Shown in pieces: positions 12,263 to 22,957 of a DNA stretch of 64,000 bases (positions are counted from its first letter, which is position 1; each line of letters starts with the position of its first letter). This DNA is from Talpa occidentalis (taxonomy: Eukaryota; Chordata; Mammalia; Eulipotyphla; Talpidae): contig NW_026555331.1 in NCBI RefSeq assembly GCF_014898055.3, positions 113,085,194-113,149,193 on the forward strand, in the 5' to 3' direction. The notes beneath the pieces were generated by a model. It ran no database searches. It was not told the origin of the DNA and was given only the letters and a program-made list of their open reading frames with translations. The translations under genes were made by a program, and so were the position numbers.

Positions 12263-12559
12263 AATTAAAAAATATATATATTTTTAAGATTTATTTATAC
12301 AAGCACTGGGTACAGTCAGAAGCGCGGGAGGGTGAGAGAATTCACCAGAGCCAGAGCGGGGAGCAGAGCAGGCAGAAGGACCTAAGTACACTGCTGAGGG
12401 GAGCAGCGGGCGGCAGGAGAGGTCTGCGCGCCATGTGGGACCCTCCTCCCGTGACTGGGGAGCAGCCAGGGATCGAACCAGCACTGCAGAGGCTGCGGAC
12501 AGCTACGCAGCCCAGCGCTCAACTGCTGCGCCACCGGGGAGGCCCTAATTAAAAAAATA
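12263..12559 (-). mobile_element. tRNA-derived SINE, GC-rich subfamily, with TSD
   Basis: A reverse full-length copy of the GC-rich type ('ctgcgccaccggggaggccc' at the head end, 'gcgggcggcaggagaggtct' in the body). It keeps many CpGs, which suggests a recent insertion. AATTAAAAAATAT (12263-12275) and AATTAAAAAAATAT (12547-12560) form the target duplication. Confidence 0.9.
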
Positions 12560-12900
12560 TTAAAAGATCCCCACTTTCTCTAAAACATTTTGCAAAGCTC
12601 ACCCTTATTTGTAAGATATATTTCTTATCTGGATGGAATTCAATAGAAATCCTTTGCTCAAAGAAATCTTTGTGTAAAGCCCTTCAGTGGTTCAATTTCC
12701 AACCTAAACATGTCTGAACTCCTGCCTGATTTTCAAGTTCTTTTAGATTCGTTATATTGTACCCATCCAGACTAATTTCCTACTACCCTCCATTATTGTC
12801 CCATGTACAACATCTATTTTATTCATTGGTATGACACAATATATTTCCCCAAAATATTCCTGATCCCCTCTGCTCTTCCGGAAACTCACCACTGTCCTCA

Positions 12901-13202
12901 AGAAGGGAGGTCTGGGACCTCCCCAGTGGCGCAGCAGGTTGAGTGCAGCTCTGTGAAGCTGTCCGCAGCCTCTGCAGCAGCGGTTCTATTCCCGGCCAGC
13001 CAGGGAGATTCCCACATGGTGAGGCAGATCTCTCCTGTCTGGGCCGCTGCTCCCCTCAGCAGTGCTTTCTGTCCGTCTGCCTATTCTGCTCCCCTCTCTG
13101 TCTCTGGTGGAATCCTCTCACCCTCCCATGACTCTGGCCTGTACCCCAGCTCTTGTACAAATAATAAAAAAAAATCTTTAAAAAAAAAAGAAGTGAGTTC
13201 TG
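12901..13202 (+). mobile_element. tRNA-derived SINE with TSD
   Basis: The head 'gggacctccccagtggcgca' starts near 12914 and the tail AATAATAAAAAAAAATCTTT ends in A's near 13189. The 14-bp flanks AGAAGGGAGGTCTG (12901-12914) and AGAAGTGAGTTCTG (13189-13202) differ at two sites and mark the target duplication. A 148-codon open frame through it is an artefact. Confidence 0.9.
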
Positions 13203-13269
13203 TTTTCCCTTTCCTTATTCTTTACTTCCTCATGAATGAAAAGTGGTAGTGCCAGTTCCCGAGTGACTT

Positions 13270-13637
13270 AGATCCATCACTAAGTCCTGTTCTTGCAGCT
13301 GTGTCTTTCTGGGATGCTCACCTTAGAACCCAGATACCTTGCTGTGAAGAAGCTAAGCAGACAGATGTAAGAATACCAGCTGATTTAAGAGTTCTAGCAC
13401 TTAGTTGAGGTCCCAGTGGCCATCCAGTATCAGCCACCAGACAATGGTGAACACATTTTCCTTCGGGTGATTGCATTCCCCAGTTTTGGGCTGCCCCACA
13501 CATGAGTGGAGGAGTGTGATGAGTTATCTCGACCAAGTGCTGCCTAAATTGCAGATTTATGAAAAATATTAATGTTATCACTTTAAGTCATTAAGTTTTG
13601 GGGTGAAATGTTACTCCACAATAGATAACAGAATAAC
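13270..13637 (+). mobile_element. MaLR LTR (MLT1-type)
   Basis: An old solo LTR of the non-autonomous ERVL-MaLR class. The characteristic end 'taagtcattaagttttgggg' and 'gttactccacaatagataac' is present. 'ttagaacccagataccttgctgtg' is also recognisable, written here in parts. No internal retroviral sequence accompanies it. Confidence 0.72.
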
Positions 13638-13639
13638 TG

Positions 13640-15300
13640 GGGAGTATTACTTCCCACTTATATTTAAAGTTTTTTGTGTAGGTCTTTCCTTTAATGGGAT
13701 GACAAATCAATGATGGGGACACAACATATACAACAAAAAAAAAATGGTCATCTAATCCAGTAAATCACAAAACATTGCAGAGCTGACTTTTTAAAAATTA
13801 GATATTCTATACCCAATTTCTGTGATTCTGAAGAACAAGATCAGAGGTGGTAAATATAGTTAAAATCCTTCTGATGATTACCTAGATTTGGAAAAGGCTG
13901 ATATAGTTTGTTCTTCTAAACTTACATATGCAGATATAGACCCAGAGGCAGGCATATTAAACTTGTCTTAGGTAACAAAAGCAAATGTGCAGAACTGAAA
14001 CTGGAACTCAGTTCTCTTTCTTATGTTGGTTCATTTTCTAAAATACTTCCTTCATAGCTAACTCTACATAGTTGGCTAGGATTATTAACTGCACCACCTG
14101 TTCCTCACAGTAACTGTAGTATATTTATTTCTGCCCCAAAACCCAGACTATTTTTTGAGTGAATGAAATGTTTCTATGCTTTCATAAGGTCTTTGTGGAA
14201 AAGGCTAGGAAAATACTGTAGGAGGGGCAAATGGTGGCATAGAGATGCCAGTTTTCTCTTTGCCTTCCTGTCAAGGTCAGTCCACACATACACATATGTT
14301 TCTCCCTTCATCTGCCTACAGTGGTTGAATTAGACATGAACTGTACAGGTTGATCTCGACATCTCCAGCTGGCATGTTCACAGTGTACTAAAGAACAGAG
14401 CGCCACAGGGAAAAATGGATGAGATGAAAATCATTTCTATTGCTCCGGGAGAAAGATGGACAGATCAATCAAGGCAGGTTCTGAATGAATGAAATCGACG
14501 AGTTGGAAGTCCTTGCAAAGGACTTTCTGCTTTTTCAAGTCTTTAGTTAGTTATCAGATTGGTTTTGGAAAAGATTCAAGGATTTTTAAGTGTTTTGTGT
14601 CACTGAAATCACCTCTCAGCCTGCCTCTGCCATAATTTGACTTTTAAATCAGGAATTATTTCTTGAATTTTTCTTTATGAACTTTTTTTTTTCATAATTC
14701 AGATGGGTTTGGGGATTAAAAATCTTCCTCTGAAACTTGATTTTGAATAGGTAGAGATAGTTATCTTTTTATTCTGGTTGGATCCTATTTTACATTTTCC
14801 ACTGGCAGCAAAGCTTTCTGTTAGAAAACATTTCTTTTTTAAAAATAATCTTTCTTTTTAAATAGACTTGGTTGCCATTTTTGAACTAGGAGAGTGTTAC
14901 TGTGGGGTATTTTATCTCATCTTCTGTCCCCCAGTCTCAATTTTCAGATTAAAGAAGCATGAGTTGCCTCTGGAATGAGTTACTCTAAGGGCAGGCTGCC
15001 TTCCCTTTTTCTCTCCAATATGGAAGCTGAACTAATGGATTGGTCACCAGGGATCATGAACCGCCTGGCCTGTGGTTATTTCACAAAGGGAAAATTTTCT
15101 TTACTTTTCTGGCTTGTAAAGTTTCTCATCTTTGGTTTGTCATTCTTCCTAATATATATTTGGTTGCTTTTTCTCATGCGTTTTAAATTTTCTCATTTAA
15201 ATTTGGTTTACTCAAACTCGACTGCCCTTGTGGGCATTTTCTTGAGGTTTGTTATGTTTGGGTTTTGGCATTAATTTGAACTTTAAATAACAATAACCAA
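13640..15300. other. unique non-coding sequence
   Basis: No gene recognised. A possible MIR remnant lies near 13950-14030. The 99-codon open frame at 14975-15274 is hydrophobic only because of its T-rich composition. Confidence 0.5.
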
Positions 15301-15344
15301 TTATTTTTGAAAGCATACAATTGCATCAGGCATATTTTATAAAT

Positions 15345-15440
15345 AGAAGCAACAATTTCATTTAGATCTCACAATCTTAGTGAACTAGGTGGTGTTGTTA
15401 CTCCCATTTTAGAGACTGAGGAAACTGAAGGGAAAAAAAA
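15345..15440 (+). repeat. MIR fragment
   Basis: 'cccattttagagactgagga-aactgaaggg' with upstream 'tagatctcacaatcttagtg' is a clear MIR core. Confidence 0.75.
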
Positions 15441-15604
15441 AAGGGAAGAAATGAGAATTGCTAAAGAACACTAGAAAGTGCTTGATCGTTTGCTGTTATG
15501 CTCTTCTAAATTTTCCCGTCTAGGAGGAGTACTTTTGTCTTTGATTTTGCTTTAAAGTTCAAAAGGCACAGGCAGGTTATCTTAGTTCAATTATTATTTA
15601 ATGA

Positions 15605-15755
15605 AGATAATCAGAATCACCTGGGAGACTTGTTAAGACACAAATTGCCAGACTCCACCCACAGAGTTTCTATTCAAGGCTACTTGGAGTGGGCTCCTGA
15701 ATTTGCATTTTCAACATGTTCCTACTGCTGTGAAGGTTGCTCCCCTGGGACAGCC
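15605..15755 (+). mobile_element. MER5-type hAT-Charlie element
   Basis: The text 'cagaatcacctgggagactt', 'gttaagacacaaattgccag' and 'ggctcctgaatttgcatttt' corresponds to the non-autonomous MER5A/B transposon. It encodes nothing. The termini are too decayed to show the 8-bp duplication. Confidence 0.75.
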
Positions 15756-15759
15756 TTCG

Positions 15760-16775
15760 GAGGGAGACCCACCTGTTTAGTTCATTCCCTTCAGGTAAAG
15801 TGAAGCCCCTTCTACTTATCCAATTACACCCAAATGTGACGAGTTAATATGTAAAATCAATCATTGAAGGAATTATTTTCCTTCTTTTTTTCCCCTTTCC
15901 TACGAGAGACAGAAATATGCATGCTTTAGGGTTTTTCTTCTAGCTTTCTGAAAACTTGTGGTGTCAGCTCAGACAGGCCATGCTTGCTTCCTCAAGTGTA
16001 AGTGATGCCCTAGGCAGGAATGGCCCCACTAAGGCCTCTCTCAGGCCTGAGAGTGTGTATGCTACTTGTCTGCACTGCACGCAAAGCCATCACTGCAAGG
16101 AAGTTTCTAATCCTGAATGGGTCAAGAGCTAGAGCATGCAGCTCTCTAGACTTAACCATTTTTAGCTTTCATTGTGGCCTGTGGTTCCGACAGGCATTTT
16201 TGAGTAGCACGGGTCTGATTTCACTTGGAAGTGAGAAACCTTTGCAGTCTTTGTTTCAGCTCATTGACCAGTCTCATCTTGTTTTGGCAGTCAGCTTTAA
16301 TCAGAGCCAGCTATTCTTGGCTTACTGTTCCATTTGGTGTGTTTGTAGCATCTTGGGTTGATGTCACTTGAATGGTTTATTACATGAAGTGGTCAGGAAA
16401 GCTATGAGAGGACCAGGGAGAGGAGTAGATATGAGAGTTCCACTACCTGTGTGTGGATAGGAACAGCAACACTGGTATACAAAGAGGGCAAAGATTTCCA
16501 AGTGCATCTTAGAATGAAAAGGCCTGATGTAGCTGTCAAAGGAACATTACTGCCTTTAACTTATAACTCCACCATCTCATAAATGTGGGGTCAGGAAATG
16601 GTGATTTGATTTTAACTGCAGCACTGAGGGATTTCCTGATTTTCTATGGGACTTTTAGTATCACAAATTGGGCAATTATTAGGCATTTGAGTTGGCAAGT
16701 TCAAAAAACTTTCGAAGTACCTTAATGCCTGCCGCATAATGAGTAAAAATGGTGCTTATAAAGTATGTGATCTGG
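15760..16775. other. unique non-coding sequence
   Basis: No supported feature. The 113-codon frame at 16020-16361 has no recognisable family features. Confidence 0.5.
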
Positions 16776-16779
16776 GCAA

Positions 16780-16875
16780 ATAATTTAACTTTTCAAGGTG
16801 TCAGTTTCCTCATCCGTCAAATCAGGAAAAAACCAGCTTCAGAGGAAAGCAGTGCAGATGAAATAAAGTTAAGTG
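16780..16875 (+). repeat. MIR fragment
   Basis: 'gtcagtttcctcatccgtca-aatcagg' matches MIR, followed by a diverged 'gatgaaataaagttaagtga'. Confidence 0.6.
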
Positions 16876-16971
16876 AGACAGTAATGAGAGAGCGTTTGGC
16901 TTTACATGTGACTTTCAAATTGTGCCATTTCTGACATTCACAATTAAGCATTGTATCTCACATCCTAAAAA

Positions 16972-17467
16972 GTGACTGTAGGGTAAGGTAAAAAGTATCA
17001 GGCTTTTCTGCCCTCCCGCCATCAGGATAGATGACGGATCCTTGCGTCCTGAATGCATGCCTGATGGCGGGCACCTGGAGTAGGGTGTGGGCCTAGGTAG
17101 ATGGGATTCACCTGAGCTAAGACTGGGCTTTTAAGGGCGGCGTCAGAGAGACGCCAGTAGCAGCTGAAAGAGCAGCTGAAAGAGAAGCCGAGAGAGAAGC
17201 AAAGAAGCAGAAGCAGAAGCAGAAGCATAAGCAGAAGCAGAAGCAGAAGCAGAAGCAGAGATCACTGGAGAGCCCAGATAGAATGAAGACTTGTTGGGGG
17301 CTGGGAGGACTGCCAGCCTCCTGGCCCTCCAGCACCCCTGCCTGCTGTGTACCGGGTAAATCCCAGTAAAAGACCTGCAAAAACCACTGAGGACTCTGAC
17401 TCCTCCTTTACCCGGTCTGCTGGATCAGAAAACCTGCACTGTGGCCAGTCCTGCCCTCTACAGTGAC
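16972..17467 (+). mobile_element. solo LTR of an endogenous retrovirus, with 5-bp TSD
   Basis: A 486-bp element (16977-17462) begins TGTAG and ends CTACA, the expected TG...CA with 5-bp inverted termini. GTGAC flanks it on both sides (16972-16976 and 17463-17467). A TATA-like CTTTTAAG lies near 17127 and an AGTAAA poly-A-like signal near 17364, both favouring plus orientation. It contains a perfect 12-bp inverted repeat (17015-17026 and 17060-17071) and a GCAGAA hexamer array (17207-17258). No gag, pol or env sequence remains, so it is a recombined solo LTR. A 5-bp duplication suits ERVL-like or some other classes. I do not recognise the family. Confidence 0.85.
17207..17258 (+). repeat. GCAGAA hexamer tandem array inside the LTR
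   Basis: About eight to nine units of GCAGAA, one changed to GCATAA, lie downstream of the TATA-like box. The Cys/Phe-alternating open frame on the minus strand is caused by this array. Confidence 0.95.
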
Positions 17468-18285
17468 TCTGCCCTGTGTTTAGCTGGTTTCGTCACAGTG
17501 CCCTGGACATACTGTTTTGTTGTACATTTTGCTCAGAGCTTCCATGGACAGACTTTCTGAGTTCAAATGTGCGGATTTGGTGTCTCCCAGTATACTTTAT
17601 TTTCTGTTCTTTCTGGGGACAGAGGGGGAATGACTGCAGATAGTCAGTGTTGAATCACTCCACCACGAGTCCCAAACCCTCTGCTCTGTCCATCCCTGCG
17701 GTGGCTAGTGAGTGTTCCGTAGAAAGAAATACCTGGCTCCTTCCTGCCCTTATCTCCTTGCCATTCCACCATGCGCTAATTGCTCTACCACACTGTCGCT
17801 TATGAAATGTTCTCAGTAGAAAGAAAATTCTAAATCTAGGAAATGCTCTTTGTCAAATATGAACAAAAGAGCTTCTAAATGGTGGGGCGAATGAGCACTA
17901 TAGATTTTATATAGAAGTGGGGTATTGCTGAAATCATAATGAGAGTACTTTTCCTTCCCAACTGCCCATTTATAGATTGATAGATAGGCCAATGCTGTTT
18001 TATTATGGAGTTGCTGTTATATTTCATCCACTTTTCTCCTATAACTGCTTTAAAGATCATATTTATTTTGTATTATGGCCTGCCCTGCAGAAGCTGTTTG
18101 AACCCGTATTAACTATTAGCAAAGCTTCCCCTTGATATGTATCAGGAGATCTCTGTGACCAAAATGAATGTGTCATAAAGAATATTTTCATTGGATTCTT
18201 CTAGTATATGTTTTTTGAAGGTGGACAAAATAAACTAGGGTAGGCTAAAACTCCTGTGAGAAAGCATTTACTGTTCAATAATAAC
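17468..18285. other. unique non-coding sequence
   Basis: No gene or repeat recognised between the solo LTR and the MIR copies. Confidence 0.5.
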
Positions 18286-18289
18286 TGTA

Positions 18290-18625
18290 ACAAATCAAAT
18301 CCTTCATTATGTGCCTGGCACTGTGTTGTATGTTTTATATCTGCTCATTTACTGTTTGCAGCAAATCCGTGAGGTACATGTGAAGTAGACACTGGTCAGA
18401 GAGGTTCAGTAAGTACTGAGGAGCACAGAACTGGAATCTCAGCTTGAAGTCTGCGCCAAGTTCTGCATCCTGTCATGTGCTTGAGCCACTGAAGCAAGCT
18501 CTAAACTTGTTTTGTCATCCTTAAAATCCACTCTCAAAGTGTTGCTGTGAAAGTTAATTAAGATAATGTATGTGAAGTGCTAAGCTTTGGACTTGGTCCT
18601 TAGAAAGTACTTATTAAATGTTGGT
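18290..18625 (+). repeat. two adjacent MIR copies
   Basis: 18290-18470 begins 'ttatgtgcctggcactgtgt' and keeps the MIR 5' half. 18490-18625 ('aagttaattaagataatgta', 'gtgctaagctttggacttgg') is a second 3' MIR piece. Both are in plus orientation. Confidence 0.72.
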
Positions 18626-19014
18626 GCCACCAATAAGAACCGCAGTCAGGATTTAGATCTGAAGCTTCCTTTTCCTAAGTCCATCCTTTTGAACCCAAGG
18701 CTGTGCTTATTTCTCTTTTTCATGCCGAATTAAAACCTTGCCAAGCAGAGGCTTTTGGCTATTAATGAAGGAACAACAGCAGTGATCATTTTTGAATAAC
18801 AATAGGGTGATTTCTATTCCTTGTTGGCCTCAGTCATAGGATTGTAGGACTTCTGGCTCAATAGTAAAAGTAAGTTCATTTTCCTGACTAGCCTCTAAGA
18901 GGCATTTCTTTAGATGTGGATTTAATTTTAAAGAAACACAGACATGCAAATTTTGGTTTACAAAAGCAAGCAATATGTATAGTTTGGGGAGAGTATGGCA
19001 GATTTCATCAAATG

Positions 19015-19365
19015 TAGTTTCTCCTCTTCTTGAGTGCACAGTCGAATTGTATTTCCTAGTCCCCTGTGACTGAATTTAGTCAATGGAAGAAAAAATTATG
19101 GCTTATGTGAATCTCCCCATGGGATAGTCTCTATGCTCTTTTTCCTTTCTGACTTAACTGAACATAAGCACGAGGACCTTGGAAGTCATCTGCAGAATGT
19201 GGCAGAAGCAGATAGCAAGTACCTGGGTTTTTCGGGGTTGTGCTGGAGGAATGCCGCATTCCATCAGAAATACCGAAGCAGAAATTACTTGAGCAAAATA
19301 CTTTATTTTGTGTCTGGACATGACTCCTTTTGGGATTTGTTACATCAATCTAATAAAGAAATACT
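19015..19365 (+). mobile_element. ancient MaLR/ERVL-type LTR
   Basis: Diverged but ordered matches to MLT1-like LTR text: 'cagtcgaattgtatttccta', 'ctgtgactgaatttagtcaa', 'gaccttggaagtcatctgca', 'acttgagcaaaatactttat' and a closing 'gggatttgttacatcaatct'. The 102-codon open frame across it is non-coding. Confidence 0.58.
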
Positions 19366-19734
19366 TTGCAAACTCTGGCAAGAGTGCCAACCAGACTGCC
19401 TAAGAACTCCTTGTATTTACCCCTTTGATTCAGGGAATTAAGTCTCACCACCTGCAAGAAGAATGAAACAGCACATAGCACCTGGAGAGCACCTTGATCT
19501 CTTCCTCCTTCACCTCCCCTTGACCTTTGCACACTTCCCCCAAGAATCATTATGTATCCATCAGCTTTTCTTCCTCATTCTCATCTCAGTACTATGCACA
19601 TGTCTTCTGTATTAAACATCACATCATCTATTGTATATCGTATCTCATATCACTTAGTACCACTCAGACCGAATATGAAACTTAATTTAGCTCAGAGATG
19701 CTTCATACATAATGGAAAAAGTAAGGTGAGAAGA

Positions 19735-19870
19735 CCTGGGAATTAGTTCTGGTACTACTACTTAATGACCAGGTAGCCTTGGGCAAGCTTACATTTCTCT
19801 GAAGATCAGTTTCCTTGTTTGTAAAATGTGACTGTTTCCTGTGCTGCTTCTGTGAGATGTTTGGAAGATG
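19735..19870 (+). repeat. MIR fragment next to a younger SINE
   Basis: 'gaccaggtagccttgggcaa-g' followed by 'cagtttccttgtttgtaaaa-tgtga' is MIR. The SINE at 19898-20165 begins about 30 bp beyond it. Confidence 0.75.
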
Positions 19871-19878
19871 GACATATG

Positions 19879-20184
19879 GTTTATAAAAGTATTTTTTTAA
19901 AGATTTATTTATTTATTTATGCGTACAAGAGCTGGGGTACAGGGCAGAGATGCCGGGTGAGAGGATTCACCAGAGACAGAGCAGGGAATAGAACAGGTAA
20001 ACTGACCCGAAACACACTTCTGAGGGGAGCAGGGGGTGAGACAGGAGAGGTCTGCTGTGCCATATGGGTTGCTCCCTGGCCGGCCTGGAATCAAACTGGT
20101 GCTGCAGGGGCTATGGATTGCTTCATAGTGCGGTGCGTAACCCCTTGCGCCACCAGGGAGGCCCAGGTTTATAAAAGTATTTTT
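19879..20184 (-). mobile_element. tRNA-derived SINE, full length, perfect 19-bp TSD
   Basis: A reverse copy. The tail is at 19898-19920 ((TTTA)n) and the head ends at 20164 ('gcgccaccagggaggccc'). GGTTTATAAAAGTATTTTT is exact on both sides (19879-19897 and 20166-20184). The exact duplication indicates a recent insertion. Confidence 0.95.
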
Positions 20185-20329
20185 AAGAATTATAAAATGT
20201 CCTGCAGGGCACTGTCAAGAGCATTTACAGGAAAATGGTAATTGCTTAGTCCCATTACCAAAGGTGTCTTTTTATTTGGAAAAAGCAGTCTTGGCATGAA
20301 ATAGATCAATGACTTTATTTGAAGCTTAC

Positions 20330-20505
20330 ATCCATCACTTACTAGTCATATGAACTCAATTCATTGAATTGTAGCTCCATGACTTGGTTTCTTTGTGTTG
20401 AAGTTTTGGATAATTATGCCTATTTTGCAGAGTGTTGTGAAAACCCAATGAGTGATTGCATGTTAAGCCATGACAAATACAGTGGCAAATAATTTGAAAG
20501 ATTGG
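20330..20505 (+). repeat. MIR fragment
   Basis: 'catcacttactagtcatatg-a', 'tgcctattttgcagagtgtt' and 'gtgaaaacccaatgagtgat' follow the MIR order on the plus strand. Confidence 0.65.
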
Positions 20506-20509
20506 CTAC

Positions 20510-22515
20510 AGGTTAGGTATTTCCAGCATTTGTTTTGTTTGCATATGGAACCATATATTTAACAAAGGAGATTAGGCAGACAAGCAATATTGAAATATTA
20601 GAAGTCACAGTCAGTTGGAGGTCAGGTGAAGCATCTTAGAAAATATAATGCCAACCAGTGAGTTGTTCTTTGTCTGACTTAGAAAATTTCTAATTATAAC
20701 TATAATTAGAAAAATTCTAATTGTTACAGTGCTATCTGTAACAACAAATGTTTTACACAGAGAGTTTACTTGTATTGAGGAATGCAGCGATTTATAGCCA
20801 GGTGTGTCTGCTCTTAATTGAGGATTGAAGCCTGAAGAAGCAGCAGCATCATAATGGAGAGATCATGTCATTATCAACCACGTCTAGTGGCTTTCCATTC
20901 CAGCTATTTTAATAGTTTCTCTTCAAATCCCTGTGGTCTTTTGTAGATTAAGCTTAACTATCACATTTAAATTTTTATCCAGTTTCAGATGTGACTAGAA
21001 AAAGCCTATCTTCCCTGCTCCATTAATTCCCTCCCCTCCAACCATTTTAAGAAAATGTGATCATTACTGATAGTAATAATGGTAAACTTTCACACATTTT
21101 AAATTTGAGAAAAAAAACTTTTGTAATATTAACATAAATGTTCCACTAAATATAAAAAAGAAATCTGAGCGTGTGTATTAAAGAAAGAATTGTGGCCCCA
21201 TTTGAGCTAGTGTGTGATGGGAAAATGTGAAGGGAGGAGAGGATGTAGAAGTGGAAATAAAATAGAAATGAGAGATGAAGAAAATACACACAAGAAATGG
21301 AAAAGAGGCATTTTATCAGGTATCCCAAACTAGTAGGGAATGAAAGTATGTCTGTCGGTGTCTACCTTTGTCTGTGGGGGACATTTGTGTGGCTAGAAGG
21401 CTTTGTTTTAGAATGAAGTTGCCTGCAGAGAGATTGTATGACATTTATAGGAATAGATAAGATAGTTTTCCTTTTATAAATATTTGCGTTATCTAACCCT
21501 AACATGTCTGTGAAGAAATTTATGGCTTATGACTAATTCCATGTTATTTATGGACACAAAGAGGAAAGAAATGGAATCCAGAAGTAAATCTCCAAATTTC
21601 ATTTTAATCCAAAGCTTCAAATGGCAGAACTGTTCACAAGTAACAGAATTGATAGATTTAGTGCCTCCCACCTGCCTGGCACATCTCCCAGAAAAGAAAC
21701 TAATTCATTTATGAAATGGCCCAAATAACTGAACAATTGGGATAAGGGGGGATTGAAGAACTGAGAAATATACACACAATTAATGCTGAACTAATTTTCA
21801 TCCTATCCTTTTATCATTCTGAGACAATTAGGGTTAGAGGTAGAGGAAAATGCCTCCTTATTGTCTAAGCACTATATATGGCAGCTTTTACTTTACCAGT
21901 TACTGAGTGGAGTCTCCAATCGGCCATGGTTTTTCTTTCCTACTCTCCTCAGCTACTTTCCCAAATAAATACTTTGCCTCAGCAAAACTGGATTGATCCC
22001 TATTTCATTGCTTCGTAGCTTCTCCTCCTCACCCTGGCCTTTATAAGTCTTCCTGTTTCTTCAATATCCAAGTCAATTCTTCCCTTCATTTAAAAATACC
22101 CAGATTTGAAGGAATATGTAGAAAGCACAGTCAGACTAGGAACAGAGCAAGAGCATCCAGAAAAGTGGTATCCTAGTAGCAAGTTCATTGAATTCTAGTG
22201 ATGAATGACCCTATCAAGTTGTCTTGGGTGATTCAGTAAAGATGAGGTCAGAGAAAAGTCATCTTGTGAGTATTGTGCAATGAGGGTGTCATAGTGACCC
22301 TCCATTGCTTGCTCATTAGATTTTTCTCTGGGTGGCAATTTCGATAGCAGACAGATTGCGAAGAGTTAGAGAATACATGATGAAAAGCAGAGGCAGTAAG
22401 AATAGGCTGCCAGAAGAAGTGACCCTTTATAAGATCTAGGAGTGTAAAACTGTTGGAAGAAATTTGGTCTGACCAATATATTGTTTAATTATTCTGAAAG
22501 TTATTTTGGGAAGTT
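20510..22515. other. unique AT-rich sequence with a palindrome
   Basis: No gene. It holds an AT-rich near-palindrome at 20687-20712 with 12-bp perfect arms. The remainder shows no young repeat. Confidence 0.5.
20687..20712. repeat. AT-rich inverted repeat, 12-bp arms
   Basis: TTTCTAATTATA (20687-20698) and TATAATTAGAAA (20701-20712) are exact reverse complements separated by AC. It contains TAATTA, a generic homeodomain core, on both arms. Confidence 0.9.
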
Positions 22516-22520
22516 TCTTT

Positions 22521-22550
22521 ACACACACACACACACACACACGCACACAC
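22521..22550. repeat. (AC)n microsatellite
   Basis: Fifteen AC dinucleotides with one G interruption. Confidence 0.95.
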
Positions 22551-22633
22551 TCAGGAAAGATTAATGGTTCTGTCCTTTCTGTCAAATTTTGCAGAAATTA
22601 GTTGAAGATTTCTAAAGTTAGTAAGGGAGAGAT

Positions 22634-22957
22634 AGAGATATGATTTTTTATTTTTTTTAAAGATTTATTTATTGATTGATTGATTGATACATACAAGCAC
22701 TGGGTACAGTTAGAAGCGCGGGAGGGAGAGAGAATTCACCAGAGCCAGAGCGGGGAGCAGAGCAGGCAGAGGGACTGAAGTACACTGCTGAGGGGAGCAG
22801 CGGGCGGCAGGAGAGGTCTGCGCGCCATTTGGGACCCTCCTCCCGAGGCCGGGGAGCAGCCGGGGATTGAACCGGCGCTGCAGAGACTGCCGGCAGCTTC
22901 CCAACCCAGCGCTCAACCGCTGCGCCACCGGGGAGGCCCCAGAGATATGATTTTTTA
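22634..22957 (-). mobile_element. tRNA-derived SINE, GC-rich subfamily, perfect 17-bp TSD
   Basis: A reverse full-length copy. The tail lies at 22651-22690 with an internal (TTGA)n variant and the head ends at 22939 ('gctgcgccaccggggaggcc'). AGAGATATGATTTTTTA is exact at 22634-22650 and 22941-22957. Many CpGs remain. Its tRNA-like head points toward the head of the next SINE. Confidence 0.95.

Noticed and set aside
12803..13249. 148-codon open frame
   Set aside because: It runs straight through a SINE, and similar peptides appear at every SINE copy in the window.
17022..17380. Minus-strand frames with Cys/Phe or Leu-rich repeats that resemble a secreted peptide
   Set aside because: They are produced by the GCAGAA array in the solo LTR and do not represent a protein.
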